From assembly GCF_013114545.1 (NCBI RefSeq), contig NZ_VTXI01000017.1:39706-103705 (forward strand): a DNA stretch of 64,000 bases, read 5' to 3'. Of the stretch, positions 52,290 to 59,452 are shown piece after piece. Under the pieces are notes generated by a model. That model saw only the letters and a list, made by a program, of their open reading frames with translations. It had not been told where the DNA came from and searched no databases. The position numbers and the translations under genes are program-made. The stretch is from Vibrio sp. RE86 (GTDB lineage Bacteria; Pseudomonadota; Gammaproteobacteria; Enterobacterales; Vibrionaceae). Positions within the stretch are counted from its first letter, which is position 1; each line of letters starts with the position of its first letter.

Positions 52290-52351
52290 ACAAAATGTTT
52301 GGTCAACGGTGAGTGGAGTTAAAACTAGCACAAACACGTTGCAAACTCACT

Positions 52352-52366
52352 TGATAATAATTATCA
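52352..52366. promoter_or_regulatory. Fur box upstream of rpmE2
   Basis: TGATAATAATTATCA is a perfect match to the 7-1-7 Fur motif TGATAATNATTATCA. It overlaps a possible -35 (TTGATA, 52351-52356) of the rpmE2 promoter, whose -10 may be TGTTAT at 52374-52379. Confidence 0.65.
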
Positions 52367-52372
52367 TTTGAT

Positions 52373-52384
52373 ATGTTATAACAT
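52373..52384. promoter_or_regulatory. Zur-like palindrome upstream of rpmE2
   Basis: ATGTTATAACAT is a perfect 12-bp palindrome made of the two halves of the gammaproteobacterial Zur box (ATGTTATA...TATAACAT) but with the centre shortened. In Vibrio cholerae the paralogous L31/L36 genes are Zur-regulated. Either Zur or Fur could be the true regulator of this promoter. Confidence 0.5.
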
Positions 52385-52407
52385 TAATTATTCCGAAGGA
52401 GTTAACA

Positions 52408-52671
52408 ATGCAAGAAGGAATTCATCCTGAGTACCGTAAGGTCATATTCCACGACACGAGCGTAGATAAGTACTTTATTATTGGCTCAACGCTTCTAACT
52501 GACCGCACTATCGAGTGGGAAGACGGCAAGACCTATCCATATTACGCACTCGATGTCTCTTCTGAGTCCCACCCTTATTACACTGGTAAACAGCGTGTCG
52601 TTAACAAGGAAGGCCGTGTCGCTAACTTCAATCGTCGTTTTGCTCAATTTAAGAAGGGAGGAGAGGAATAA
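52408..52671 (+). CDS. rpmE2: 50S ribosomal protein L31 type B (zinc-independent)
   Basis: The 87-aa protein matches the YkgM class of L31 and has no cysteine at all, so it lacks the CxxC zinc motif of standard L31. When zinc is scarce, such proteins replace zinc-binding L31 on ribosomes and free zinc. GAAGGAG precedes the ATG. It overlaps rpmJ2 by one base (TAATG), and the pair has Fur- and Zur-like operators upstream. Confidence 0.94.
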   Translation: MQEGIHPEYRKVIFHDTSVDKYFIIGSTLLTDRTIEWEDGKTYPYYALDVSSESHPYYTGKQRVVNKEGRVANFNRRFAQFKKGGEE

Positions 52672-52796
52672 TGAAGGTTGTTAAATCATTAAAGAGTGCT
52701 AAGAATCGTCACCCTGATTGTCAGATTGTAAAGAGAAGAGGGCGTCTTTACGTGATCTGCAAAACCAACCCAAGGTTTAAAGCAGTACAAAAATAG
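52671..52796 (+). CDS. rpmJ2: 50S ribosomal protein L36 type B (zinc-independent)
   Basis: This 41-codon gene reads MKVVKSLKSAKNRHPDCQIV then KRRGRLYVICKTNPRFKAVQ and K. It matches the YkgO class, with DCQIVKRRGRLYVIC as the recognisable core; it has only two cysteines (17 and 30), not the Cys3-His set of zinc-binding L36. The start overlaps the rpmE2 stop, so translation is coupled. It replaces zinc-binding L36 during zinc shortage. Confidence 0.93.
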   Translation: MKVVKSLKSAKNRHPDCQIVKRRGRLYVICKTNPRFKAVQK

Positions 52797-53183
52797 AGCA
52801 AATCCGAGTGTGAAGATTATGTAACTATGGCGAGTTTTATGTACTCTTCTGACTTTGGGTGAATTATTGAACGATTTTGCGGTGAAAGTGCCTGCAGCGG
52901 TGAGGATTTAATCCGTGGCGGAAATCTCACCGCAATTGAATCAAGAGGTTACTTGTTAACTTATTAACAGAATGAATGTGTTTATATGAATTATAAAACC
53001 ATTTTTATTATATAATTTAGTGATATTTGCTAATTTATTGTTCATTTGGCGTTAAATAATATGATTAAACACACACTTTGTAACATTTTGCATTTCTAAT
53101 TGACTCTTTTGTCGAGTACCCTGCGCTGGCATTTGGAACATATTTGTCACAATTGCACAGGAATAACTACAAGGAGGGAACTG
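52797..53183. other. Intergenic region before the AbgT-family gene
   Basis: 387 bp without a gene. A hairpin at 52897-52932 pairs GCGGTGAGGATTT with AAATCTCACCGC (one-base bulge), but no T run follows it. The rest, around 52960-53100, is very AT-rich and likely holds the promoter of the downstream transporter. I cannot name a regulator. Confidence 0.4.
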
Positions 53184-54770
53184 ATGAGTTCATCAGCTTC
53201 AATTAAGAACAACTCGCCAAAGAAACCTATTTTTACCCGCTTTCTCGATGGCGTTGAGTATTTGGGGAACCTTTTACCCCACCCGATCACTCTTTTCGCA
53301 CTCTTCTGTGTCGCAATTCTAATTACTTCAGGTATCGCAGGTTACTTTGAAGTTTCTGTTATGGATCCTCGTCCAGAAGGTGCTAAAGGTCGTGCTGCAG
53401 ATGGCATGATCCACGTTGTAAGTCTACTAAACGCTGAAGGCTTACAGCTTATCGTTACTAACTTAGTTAAGAACTTTGTTGGCTTTGCTCCGCTAGGTAC
53501 TGTACTAGTCGCAATGCTTGGTGTAGCTATCGCTGAACACTCAGGCCTTCTATCTGCTGCAATGCGTGGCATGGTAATGGGTGCGTCTAAGCGCATGGTT
53601 ACGGTAACCGTTGTATTTGCTGGTATCATTTCTAATACGGCATCTGAGCTTGGTTACGTAGTACTTATCCCACTAGCGGCAATGCTATTCCACTCTTTAG
53701 GTCGTCACCCGCTTGCCGGTCTTGCGGCTGCATTTGCTGGTGTATCTGGTGGTTACTCTGCAAACCTTCTAATCGGTACGGTTGATCCACTGCTTTCTGG
53801 TATCACAGAAACTGCAGCGCAAATGATTGACCCATCTTACACAGTAGGTCCTGAGTCAAACTGGTACTTCATGTTTGTTTCAACGTTCTTCATTGCGATT
53901 ACAGGTGCATTTGTAACTGAGAAAATCGTTGAGCCTAAACTTGGCAAATACAATGATGAAGAAGCGTCTGAAGACCTATCTAACGATTCAATGGGCAAAC
54001 TAACTGACATTGAAAAGAAAGGTCTTAAACTTGCAGGTCTAGCGGTTCTAGCTGTGTCAGCGCTTCTTGCTTGGACGATTGTTCCTGAAGACGGTGTTCT
54101 ACGTTCAGCAACAGGTACTGTAGCAGGCTCTCCATTCCTGAAAAGTATCGTAGCATTCATCTTCGTATTCTTTGCTGTTCCGGGTTTTGTTTACGGTAAA
54201 GTAACAGGCTCAATGAAGACTGACCGTGACGTGATTGACGCAATGGCGAAGTCTATGTCTTCTATGGGCATGTACATCGTACTTGTATTCTTCGCAGCTC
54301 AGTTCGTTGCGTTCTTCAAGTGGACTAACTTCGGTCAGGTATTTGCTGTAGCAGGCGCAAGCTTCCTACAAGAGATTGGTTTAACTGGTCCTATGTTGTT
54401 CTTCGCATTTATCCTAATGTGTGGCTTCATTAACCTAATGATCGGTTCAGCATCTGCACAGTGGGCTGTAACAGCGCCTATCTTTGTACCTATGCTAATG
54501 CTTGTTGGTTACGCACCAGAGACGATTCAGGCTGCTTACCGTATCGGTGATTCAACCACGAACATCATTACACCAATGATGAGCTACTTCGGTCTTATCC
54601 TTGCTGTAGCGACTCGTTACATGAAGAATCTAGGTATTGGTACCCTAATCGCAACGATGCTACCGTATTCAATCTGCTTCATCGTAGGTTGGAGTGTACT
54701 GTTCTACCTTTGGGTATTCGTATTCGGTTTACCAGTAGGTCCAGGTGCAGCAACGTACTACACGCCTTAA
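53184..54770 (+). CDS. AbgT-family transporter
   Basis: The 528-aa membrane protein belongs to the AbgT family (p-aminobenzoyl-glutamate transporter type; some members export sulfonamides). It has about nine to eleven hydrophobic helices, the conserved PHPITLFALF near the N-terminus, SNTASELGYVVLIPLAA, GGYSANLLIGTVDPLLSG and the C-terminal STNIITPMMSYFGLILA hairpin. ATG 53184 follows AAGGAGGG; the frame is open another 28 codons upstream without support. The substrate cannot be inferred from the neighbours. Terminator follows. Confidence 0.88.
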   Translation: MSSSASIKNNSPKKPIFTRFLDGVEYLGNLLPHPITLFALFCVAILITSGIAGYFEVSVMDPRPEGAKGRAADGMIHVVSLLNAEGLQLIVTNLVKNFVGFAPLGTVLVAMLGVAIAEHSGLLSAAMRGMVMGASKRMVTVTVVFAGIISNTASELGYVVLIPLAAMLFHSLGRHPLAGLAAAFAGVSGGYSANLLIGTVDPLLSGITETAAQMIDPSYTVGPESNWYFMFVSTFFIAITGAFVTEKIVEPKLGKYNDEEASEDLSNDSMGKLTDIEKKGLKLAGLAVLAVSALLAWTIVPEDGVLRSATGTVAGSPFLKSIVAFIFVFFAVPGFVYGKVTGSMKTDRDVIDAMAKSMSSMGMYIVLVFFAAQFVAFFKWTNFGQVFAVAGASFLQEIGLTGPMLFFAFILMCGFINLMIGSASAQWAVTAPIFVPMLMLVGYAPETIQAAYRIGDSTTNIITPMMSYFGLILAVATRYMKNLGIGTLIATMLPYSICFIVGWSVLFYLWVFVFGLPVGPGAATYYTP

Positions 54771-54792
54771 GTACGCTAGGCAATATGTTTAA

Positions 54793-54821
54793 AAAACCAG
54801 AGCTTCGGCTCTGGTTTTTTT
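54793..54821 (+). terminator. Intrinsic terminator of the AbgT-family gene
   Basis: AAACCAGAGC-TTCG-GCTCTGGTTT stem with long T run. Confidence 0.92.
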
Positions 54822-54891
54822 ATGTCTGTCGAATGCGATGTTCTTTTTACGTTTCTTTACGCTTTGTTCTCTAGAACTTTACACAAACCGG

Positions 54892-54908
54892 AATGATAAT
54901 TATGACAT
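54892..54908. promoter_or_regulatory. Possible Fur-like site upstream of the cytochrome b561 gene
   Basis: AATGATAATTATGACAT contains one perfect Fur half (TGATAAT) and a poor second half. Location about 30 bp before the gene would suit a repressor, but the evidence is weak. Confidence 0.3.
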
Positions 54909-54938
54909 CGAATACGCTAACTGTTAGAGCATGTCACC

Positions 54939-55463
54939 ATGAGTAAATCACTATCGAAGCAAACCATCTTATTACATTGGCTAACGGGACTGACGTTTAT
55001 CGCAGTGTTTGCCTTAGGGTATTACCTTGAAGGGCTGCCCCGAAGCCCTGAGAAAGGAGAATTGATCGGTATTCATAAGTCATTGGGTGTCATTGTTCTC
55101 GTTATAGCGATCGTGCGATTGGCTTGGCGACTGTTCGAAGGACAAATATCAAGTGTTGCGAAACTAACGAAAACCCAAGAGCTAGGTGCAAAAGCTATCC
55201 ACCTTTTCTTGCTTGTTGCGACGTTAGCTATGCCTATTTCGGGTATTGCTATGAGTTACGGAGGCGGTCGAGCGATTGAGGTATTTGGGGTAGAGCTACT
55301 TGCTGCCGGTGATAAAATTGAATGGTTAGCGAATGCTGGTGGAGCGGTGCATGGGTTGAGCGTTAATCTCATCATCGTTGCTTTGTTACTTCACGTAGGC
55401 GCTGCAATTAAGCACCAAGTCATCGATAAAGACGGCACATTGAGTCGAATGTTGGGCAAGTAA
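54939..55463 (+). CDS. Cytochrome b561 family protein
   Basis: The 174-aa protein has four hydrophobic helices and conserved histidines for two b-type haems: His13 (ILLHWLTGL), His46 (GIHKSLGV), one in AIHLFLLV and one in LLHVGAAIKH. It is of the CybB type, a transmembrane electron carrier that may oxidise ubiquinol or reduce superoxide; the partner is not known. No close partner gene is present. It ends in a bidirectional terminator shared with metQ. Confidence 0.88.
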   Translation: MSKSLSKQTILLHWLTGLTFIAVFALGYYLEGLPRSPEKGELIGIHKSLGVIVLVIAIVRLAWRLFEGQISSVAKLTKTQELGAKAIHLFLLVATLAMPISGIAMSYGGGRAIEVFGVELLAAGDKIEWLANAGGAVHGLSVNLIIVALLLHVGAAIKHQVIDKDGTLSRMLGK

Positions 55464-55489
55464 CCTAGAGATACAATAGAGATAAAAAA

Positions 55490-55524
55490 AGGGCTGACGC
55501 ATACACGTCAGCCCTTGTTGTTTT
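55490..55524. terminator. Bidirectional terminator between cytochrome b561 and metQ
   Basis: AAGGGCTGACG-CATA-CACGTCAGCCCTT-type stem; T-rich on the plus side (TTGTTGTTTT) and a T run on the minus side (from AAAAAAA). Confidence 0.88.
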
Positions 55525-55537
55525 ATTAAGTAAGGTA

Positions 55538-56347
55538 TTACCAACCTTTAACTACGCCACCTTGGAAGATGTCTGATGCTGCAGAGTAAACCTCTTCAGT
55601 TTGGTATGAACTAACGAAGTTTTGCACGTTTTCAGCGTTTAGGTTCTCTTCACGTGACACGATTAGGTTTACGTATGGAGACTCTTTATCTTCAACAAAA
55701 ATACCGTCTTTTTGCGGTGTTAGGTTGATAGAGCTTGCGTAAGTTGTGTTGATTACAGACAGTGCAACGTCGTCTAGTGAACGAGGTAGTTGAGCGGCAT
55801 CCAGTTCAACAATAGTGATGTTCTTTGGATTTTCAACGATGTCACGAACTGTCGCCAGTAGACCAACACCTTCACGCAGTTTTAGAAGACCTTGTTGCTC
55901 TAGAAGAATCAGAGAGCGACCTAGGTTAGTTGGATCGTTAGGTACTGCGATACGAGCGCCGTCTTGGATCTCTTCAACAGATTTAACTTGCTTTGAGTAA
56001 CCTGCGATTGGGTAAACAAACGTGTTACCAGCGATTGTTAGTTTGTAACCACGGTCAGCAACTTGCTGATCTAGGTATGGCTTGTGCTGGAATGCGTTGA
56101 TGTCGATAGAGCCATCATCCAGAGCTGCGTTTGGTGTTACGTAGTCAGTGAAAGTTACAAGTTCAACATCCAGGCCGTACTTCTCTTTCGCTACCTTCGC
56201 TGCAACTTCAGCAACTTGTGCTTCTGCACCAGCCATAACGCCGACTTTGATTTTGCTTGTATCTGCTTCTTTCTCACCACAACCAGCAAGAACCAGTGCA
56301 GACGCTGCTGCTGCGATAGTCAGTAGACCTTTAAGACTGAATTTCAT
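55538..56347 (-). CDS. metQ: D-methionine ABC transporter substrate-binding lipoprotein
   Basis: MetQ captures methionine in the periplasm for MetNI. The 269-aa precursor has a lipoprotein signal with lipobox LAGC (Cys23) and the NlpA-type domain: KIKVGVMAGAEAQVAEVA, FQHKPYLDQQ and NDPTNLGRSLILLE. I placed the start at the ATG at 56347, 6 bp from the GGAG site; a GTG at 56350 is closer to it. It is third in metN-metI-metQ, the E. coli order, and stops at a terminator. Confidence 0.96.
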   Translation of the reverse strand: MKFSLKGLLTIAAAASALVLAGCGEKEADTSKIKVGVMAGAEAQVAEVAAKVAKEKYGLDVELVTFTDYVTPNAALDDGSIDINAFQHKPYLDQQVADRGYKLTIAGNTFVYPIAGYSKQVKSVEEIQDGARIAVPNDPTNLGRSLILLEQQGLLKLREGVGLLATVRDIVENPKNITIVELDAAQLPRSLDDVALSVINTTYASSINLTPQKDGIFVEDKESPYVNLIVSREENLNAENVQNFVSSYQTEEVYSAASDIFQGGVVKGW

Positions 56348-56389
56348 CACTATCTCCTTATAAATAAATCTGTGAATTAGTTTTTGTCT

Positions 56390-57067
56390 CTAGCGGTGAT
56401 CAACGCGACGAACGATCGCATCACCGATAGATTGAATAATTTGTACCAGTACAATCAACATGACGACGGTAACAGCCATGATCACGACATCGTAACGGTG
56501 GAAACCGTAGCGAATTGCGACATCTCCGAGCCCGCCGCCACCAACGGTACCCGCCATTGCTGAGTAGCTAACCAGTGTTACAAGTGTAATCGTTACTGAG
56601 TTAACAATGGTTGGCATTGCTTCAGGAAGCAAAACCTTTGAAATAATTTGGATTGGCGTTGCACCCATCGACTGTGCAGCTTCGACAAGACCGGTTGGGA
56701 CTTCAAGCAGTGCGCCTTCGATTAAGCGAGCTACGAAAGGAATCGCACCAATCGTCAGTGGCACGATTGCCGCAGTTGTACCGATGAAAGTACCGACTAA
56801 AATCTTAGTTACTGGGATGATAGCCACCATCAATACTAAGAACGGAACAGAACGACCAATGTTAACGATCGCACCAAGAATGCCGTTGAGTTTAGTATTT
56901 TCCAGTAGACCGCCTTTCTTAGTAATGTGAAGAATAACGCCAAGAGGAATACCCACAGCAAAGCCAACAATACCCGCAACAGCAACCATGTAGAGTGTTT
57001 CCCATGTTGCGCCTAGTAGTAGGTTACCGTTTAGGCTTAGCCAGTCTGAAATAGTATTAAAGGACAT
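56390..57067 (-). CDS. metI: D-methionine ABC transporter permease
   Basis: MetI forms the membrane channel of the methionine importer. The 225-aa protein has about five membrane helices, and the EAA-type loop that contacts MetN reads EAAQSMGATPIQIISKVLLP (about 143-162). The ATG at 57067 lies within the 3' end of metN (11-bp overlap), giving translational coupling; TTG 57073 is less likely. metQ follows after about 40 bp. Confidence 0.95.
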   Translation of the reverse strand: MSFNTISDWLSLNGNLLLGATWETLYMVAVAGIVGFAVGIPLGVILHITKKGGLLENTKLNGILGAIVNIGRSVPFLVLMVAIIPVTKILVGTFIGTTAAIVPLTIGAIPFVARLIEGALLEVPTGLVEAAQSMGATPIQIISKVLLPEAMPTIVNSVTITLVTLVSYSAMAGTVGGGGLGDVAIRYGFHRYDVVIMAVTVVMLIVLVQIIQSIGDAIVRRVDHR

Positions 57068-58091
57068 AACCAAGCACCTCTACTTTTACGTTGTGTTCTC
57101 GTAGGAACTCAATAGCAGCGTTATCGTCTGCTTCGTTACCAAATAGCTCAGCGACCATCATGCCGAACTTCACGCCACCTGCGTAATCAAGATCAGAGCT
57201 TAAGATGCTGACATCAATATTAAACTTGCGAGCAATTTGCGTCATCAGAGGAGCATCAACCGTTGCGCCAGTGAATTCTAATCGCACTAATGGGTAGCTG
57301 CCTTCTACTCGAGTTTCTTGCAGACGAGCTTGGTAATCTTCTGGAATAGAGAGGTCGAGTGTTGAGCGAATAAACTCATGAGCCAATTCTGTTTTCGGAT
57401 GAGCGAAAATCTCACCGACCGTGCCTTTCTCAACCAGTTCACCGCCGCCAATGATCGCCACTTCATGACAGATGCTTTTGACTACATCCATTTCGTGAGT
57501 GATGAGTAGCATAGTGATGTTTAGCTTACGATTGATCTCTTTTAGCAGCTCTAAAATTGACTGCGTTGTTGCTGGATCAAGCGCGCTGGTCGCTTCATCA
57601 CACAGCAGAACTTTCGGATCAGAAGCTAGGGCACGAGCGATTGCAACACGTTGCTTTTGACCACCACTTAGATTTGATGGGTAGCTTTCATGTTTGTCTG
57701 CCAGGCCAACGAGCTTGAGAAGCTCGGTCACTTTCTCAGTAATCGCAGCTTTATCTTTACCTGCCAATTCTAGAGGCAGCGCGACATTGTCGAACACGGT
57801 ACGAGATGACAGTAAGTTGAAATGCTGGAAGATCATGCCGATATTACGGCGTGCTTCGCTAAGCTGTGATTTGGTTAGCGTGGTTAGATCAACACCATCA
57901 ACAACAATGGAACCTGTTGTTGGTGCTTCTAGCATGTTTACACAACGAATAAGCGTACTTTTCCCTGCTCCAGATGAGCCAATAACACCGAATATGTTTC
58001 CCTGAGGAATCGCTAGGTTTATCTCTTTCAAGGCATGAATTTCCTTATTACCTTGATAGAACACCTTATTTACTTGATTAATTTCAATCAT
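57057..58091 (-). CDS. metN: D-methionine ABC transporter ATP-binding protein
   Basis: MetN is the ATPase of the methionine importer. The 344-aa protein has Walker A GSSGAGKST (38-46), the ABC signature LSGGQKQR, Walker B VLLCDEATSALD, and a C-terminal NIL/ACT-like domain (about 265-344) that gives allosteric inhibition by methionine. The start at 58091 (MIEINQVNKVF) matches the family; four upstream in-frame residues are not needed. The operon is under three MetJ boxes. Confidence 0.97.
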   Translation of the reverse strand: MIEINQVNKVFYQGNKEIHALKEINLAIPQGNIFGVIGSSGAGKSTLIRCVNMLEAPTTGSIVVDGVDLTTLTKSQLSEARRNIGMIFQHFNLLSSRTVFDNVALPLELAGKDKAAITEKVTELLKLVGLADKHESYPSNLSGGQKQRVAIARALASDPKVLLCDEATSALDPATTQSILELLKEINRKLNITMLLITHEMDVVKSICHEVAIIGGGELVEKGTVGEIFAHPKTELAHEFIRSTLDLSIPEDYQARLQETRVEGSYPLVRLEFTGATVDAPLMTQIARKFNIDVSILSSDLDYAGGVKFGMMVAELFGNEADDNAAIEFLREHNVKVEVLGYVL

Positions 58092-58156
58092 CGCAAGACT
58101 CAAAAGCTGTTTTAGGAGCAGTAGATTATTTTGAACTATATCTCATTTAGTAGAGG

Positions 58157-58185
58157 ATGCTATGGTTTTGTGCGTAAGGTGTCAA
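58157..58185 (-). promoter_or_regulatory. Predicted metNIQ promoter
   Basis: On the minus strand, TTGACA (58180-58185) and TAGCAT (58157-58162) are exactly 17 bp apart, a good sigma-70 promoter. It lies just downstream of the MetJ boxes. Confidence 0.6.
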
Positions 58186-58194
58186 TAGATATTT

Positions 58195-58218
58195 TTACGT
58201 CTAGACGTCTAAACGTAT
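58195..58218. promoter_or_regulatory. Three tandem MetJ boxes upstream of metNIQ
   Basis: TTACGTCT, AGACGTCT and AAACGTAT are three contiguous 8-bp met boxes; the middle one is the perfect consensus AGACGTCT. MetJ with SAM binds such tandem repeats cooperatively and represses methionine genes. The array ends about 10 bp upstream of the -35. Confidence 0.85.
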
Positions 58219-58441
58219 TTTTGAACTAATCGTTTACTTATTAGATAGAGAAGAAAGCGATAAGAAGAGAATAGGGCGGATTGAGAACTGGAAATATTGG
58301 TGGCTAAACCGTTACCGAAAGACCCTTCATTAAGGTCAGCGCTGCGTTATCAAACATGCAGTAACCTACTGTGAATATGGCATATTGACACCACTTGGGT
58401 ATAATCATTCTTTAGATAACGTAAATAATGAGAAGCATATT
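58219..58441. other. metN-gmhB intergenic region
   Basis: No gene is seen. TATAAT at 58400-58405 is a consensus -10 for gmhB, without a clear -35. Two short palindromic parts are present: GACCCTTCATTAAGGTC near 58321-58337 and CAGTA-ACC-TACTG near 58361-58373. Confidence 0.4.
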
Positions 58442-58993
58442 TTGGCAAAACCAGCAGTCTTTTTGGATCGTGATGGTGTAATTAACGTCGATCACGGTTA
58501 TGTGCATGATGAGCACGATTTTGAGTTTATTGAAGGTGTCTTTGAAGCGACAAAGAAACTCAAAGAAATGGGCTACATGCTTGTGCTTGTAACTAACCAG
58601 TCTGGTATTGCTCGTGGAAAGTTCACTGAAGATCGTTTTTTAGATTTAACTCAGTGGATGGATTGGAACTTTGTCGATAACGGTGTCGAGTTTGATGGCT
58701 TCTACTACTGCCCACATCACCCAGAGCATGGCCAAGGTAAGTACAAAGAAGATTGTGAATGCCGTAAGCCAAAGCCAGGTATGTTTATCTCAGCGCGTGA
58801 TTTCTTAAAAATCGACATGGCTAAATCGGTTATGGTCGGTGATAAAGCTGAAGATTTGATGGCAGCAGAAGCGGCGGGTGTGACAACCAAGATACTTGTA
58901 CGTACAGGTAAGCCTGTCACTGAGCGAGGCGAATCAATTGCATCGGTTGTGTTAGACAGCATTAAAGATGTGCCAGCATATCTTGCTAACTAA
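58442..58993 (+). CDS. gmhB: D-glycero-beta-D-manno-heptose-1,7-bisphosphate 7-phosphatase
   Basis: GmhB removes the 7-phosphate from heptose bisphosphate in ADP-heptose synthesis for LPS core; GmhA at 47.7 kb begins the pathway. The 183-aa HAD-family protein has FLDRDGVINVDHGYV (Asp9/Asp11), VTNQSGIARG, a zinc site (CPHH...CEC), and VGDKAEDLMAAEAAG. The start is TTG at 58442 (MAKPAVFLDRDG), as no ATG is in frame; a TTG at 58385 would add unsupported residues. It lies after metNIQ, divergent, as in E. coli. Confidence 0.93.
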   Translation: MAKPAVFLDRDGVINVDHGYVHDEHDFEFIEGVFEATKKLKEMGYMLVLVTNQSGIARGKFTEDRFLDLTQWMDWNFVDNGVEFDGFYYCPHHPEHGQGKYKEDCECRKPKPGMFISARDFLKIDMAKSVMVGDKAEDLMAAEAAGVTTKILVRTGKPVTERGESIASVVLDSIKDVPAYLAN

Positions 58994-59040
58994 TCCATAT
59001 TAGGTCGCCATGTGCGGCCTTTATTATGTTTGGAGGTCTT

Positions 59041-59385
59041 ATGAAATTTCGTATTTTATCAGCAGCAGTGCTGAGTAGTGCTTTGATGGGGTGTTCATTC
59101 AGCGCCATTGAAAGTCAAAGCGATTACCAAGGTGAGTTTACGACTTACTCGTGCCAAGAAAATAAAAGCTTCAAAGTAGCGTTCATGCCCAATGAGCCTA
59201 AAGCGCTGCTTCGTTTACCAGAGAATGACTACCGTTTAGCGCGAGTACGTTCAGGCTCTGGAGCTAAATACATTCTGGATGATGGGACGTCAGAAACGAT
59301 TAATCCAGTAACGCTTTTCACAAAAGGAAATGAAGCGCGCTTAGAGCTTGGCCGTGTTATCTATAAAAATTGTGAAACCGAATAA
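59041..59385 (+). CDS. MliC-like lipoprotein, probable C-type lysozyme inhibitor
   Basis: The 114-aa precursor has a lipoprotein signal (MKFRILSAAVLSSALMGC, Cys18). The mature part has the MliC/PliC pattern: YSCQENKSF at the start, SGSGAKYI in the middle (the SGxxY stretch that enters the lysozyme active site), then LFTKGNEARLELGRVIYKNC with a last cysteine that would pair with the first. In the known family such proteins block C-type lysozyme. The assignment rests on motif pattern only. GGAGG precedes the ATG at 59041. It is between gmhB and treR. Confidence 0.72.
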   Translation: MKFRILSAAVLSSALMGCSFSAIESQSDYQGEFTTYSCQENKSFKVAFMPNEPKALLRLPENDYRLARVRSGSGAKYILDDGTSETINPVTLFTKGNEARLELGRVIYKNCETE

Positions 59386-59452
59386 AGACTTATCTGAATG
59401 AAAGAGGTCAAATAGGCCTCTTATCTCTCCTTCTAACCTCTAGTAGTTCCCT

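Noticed and set aside
52290..52337. Longer TrmO starting at 52337
   Set aside because: The family N-terminus aligns at 52289, and the extra residues overlap likely regulatory DNA.
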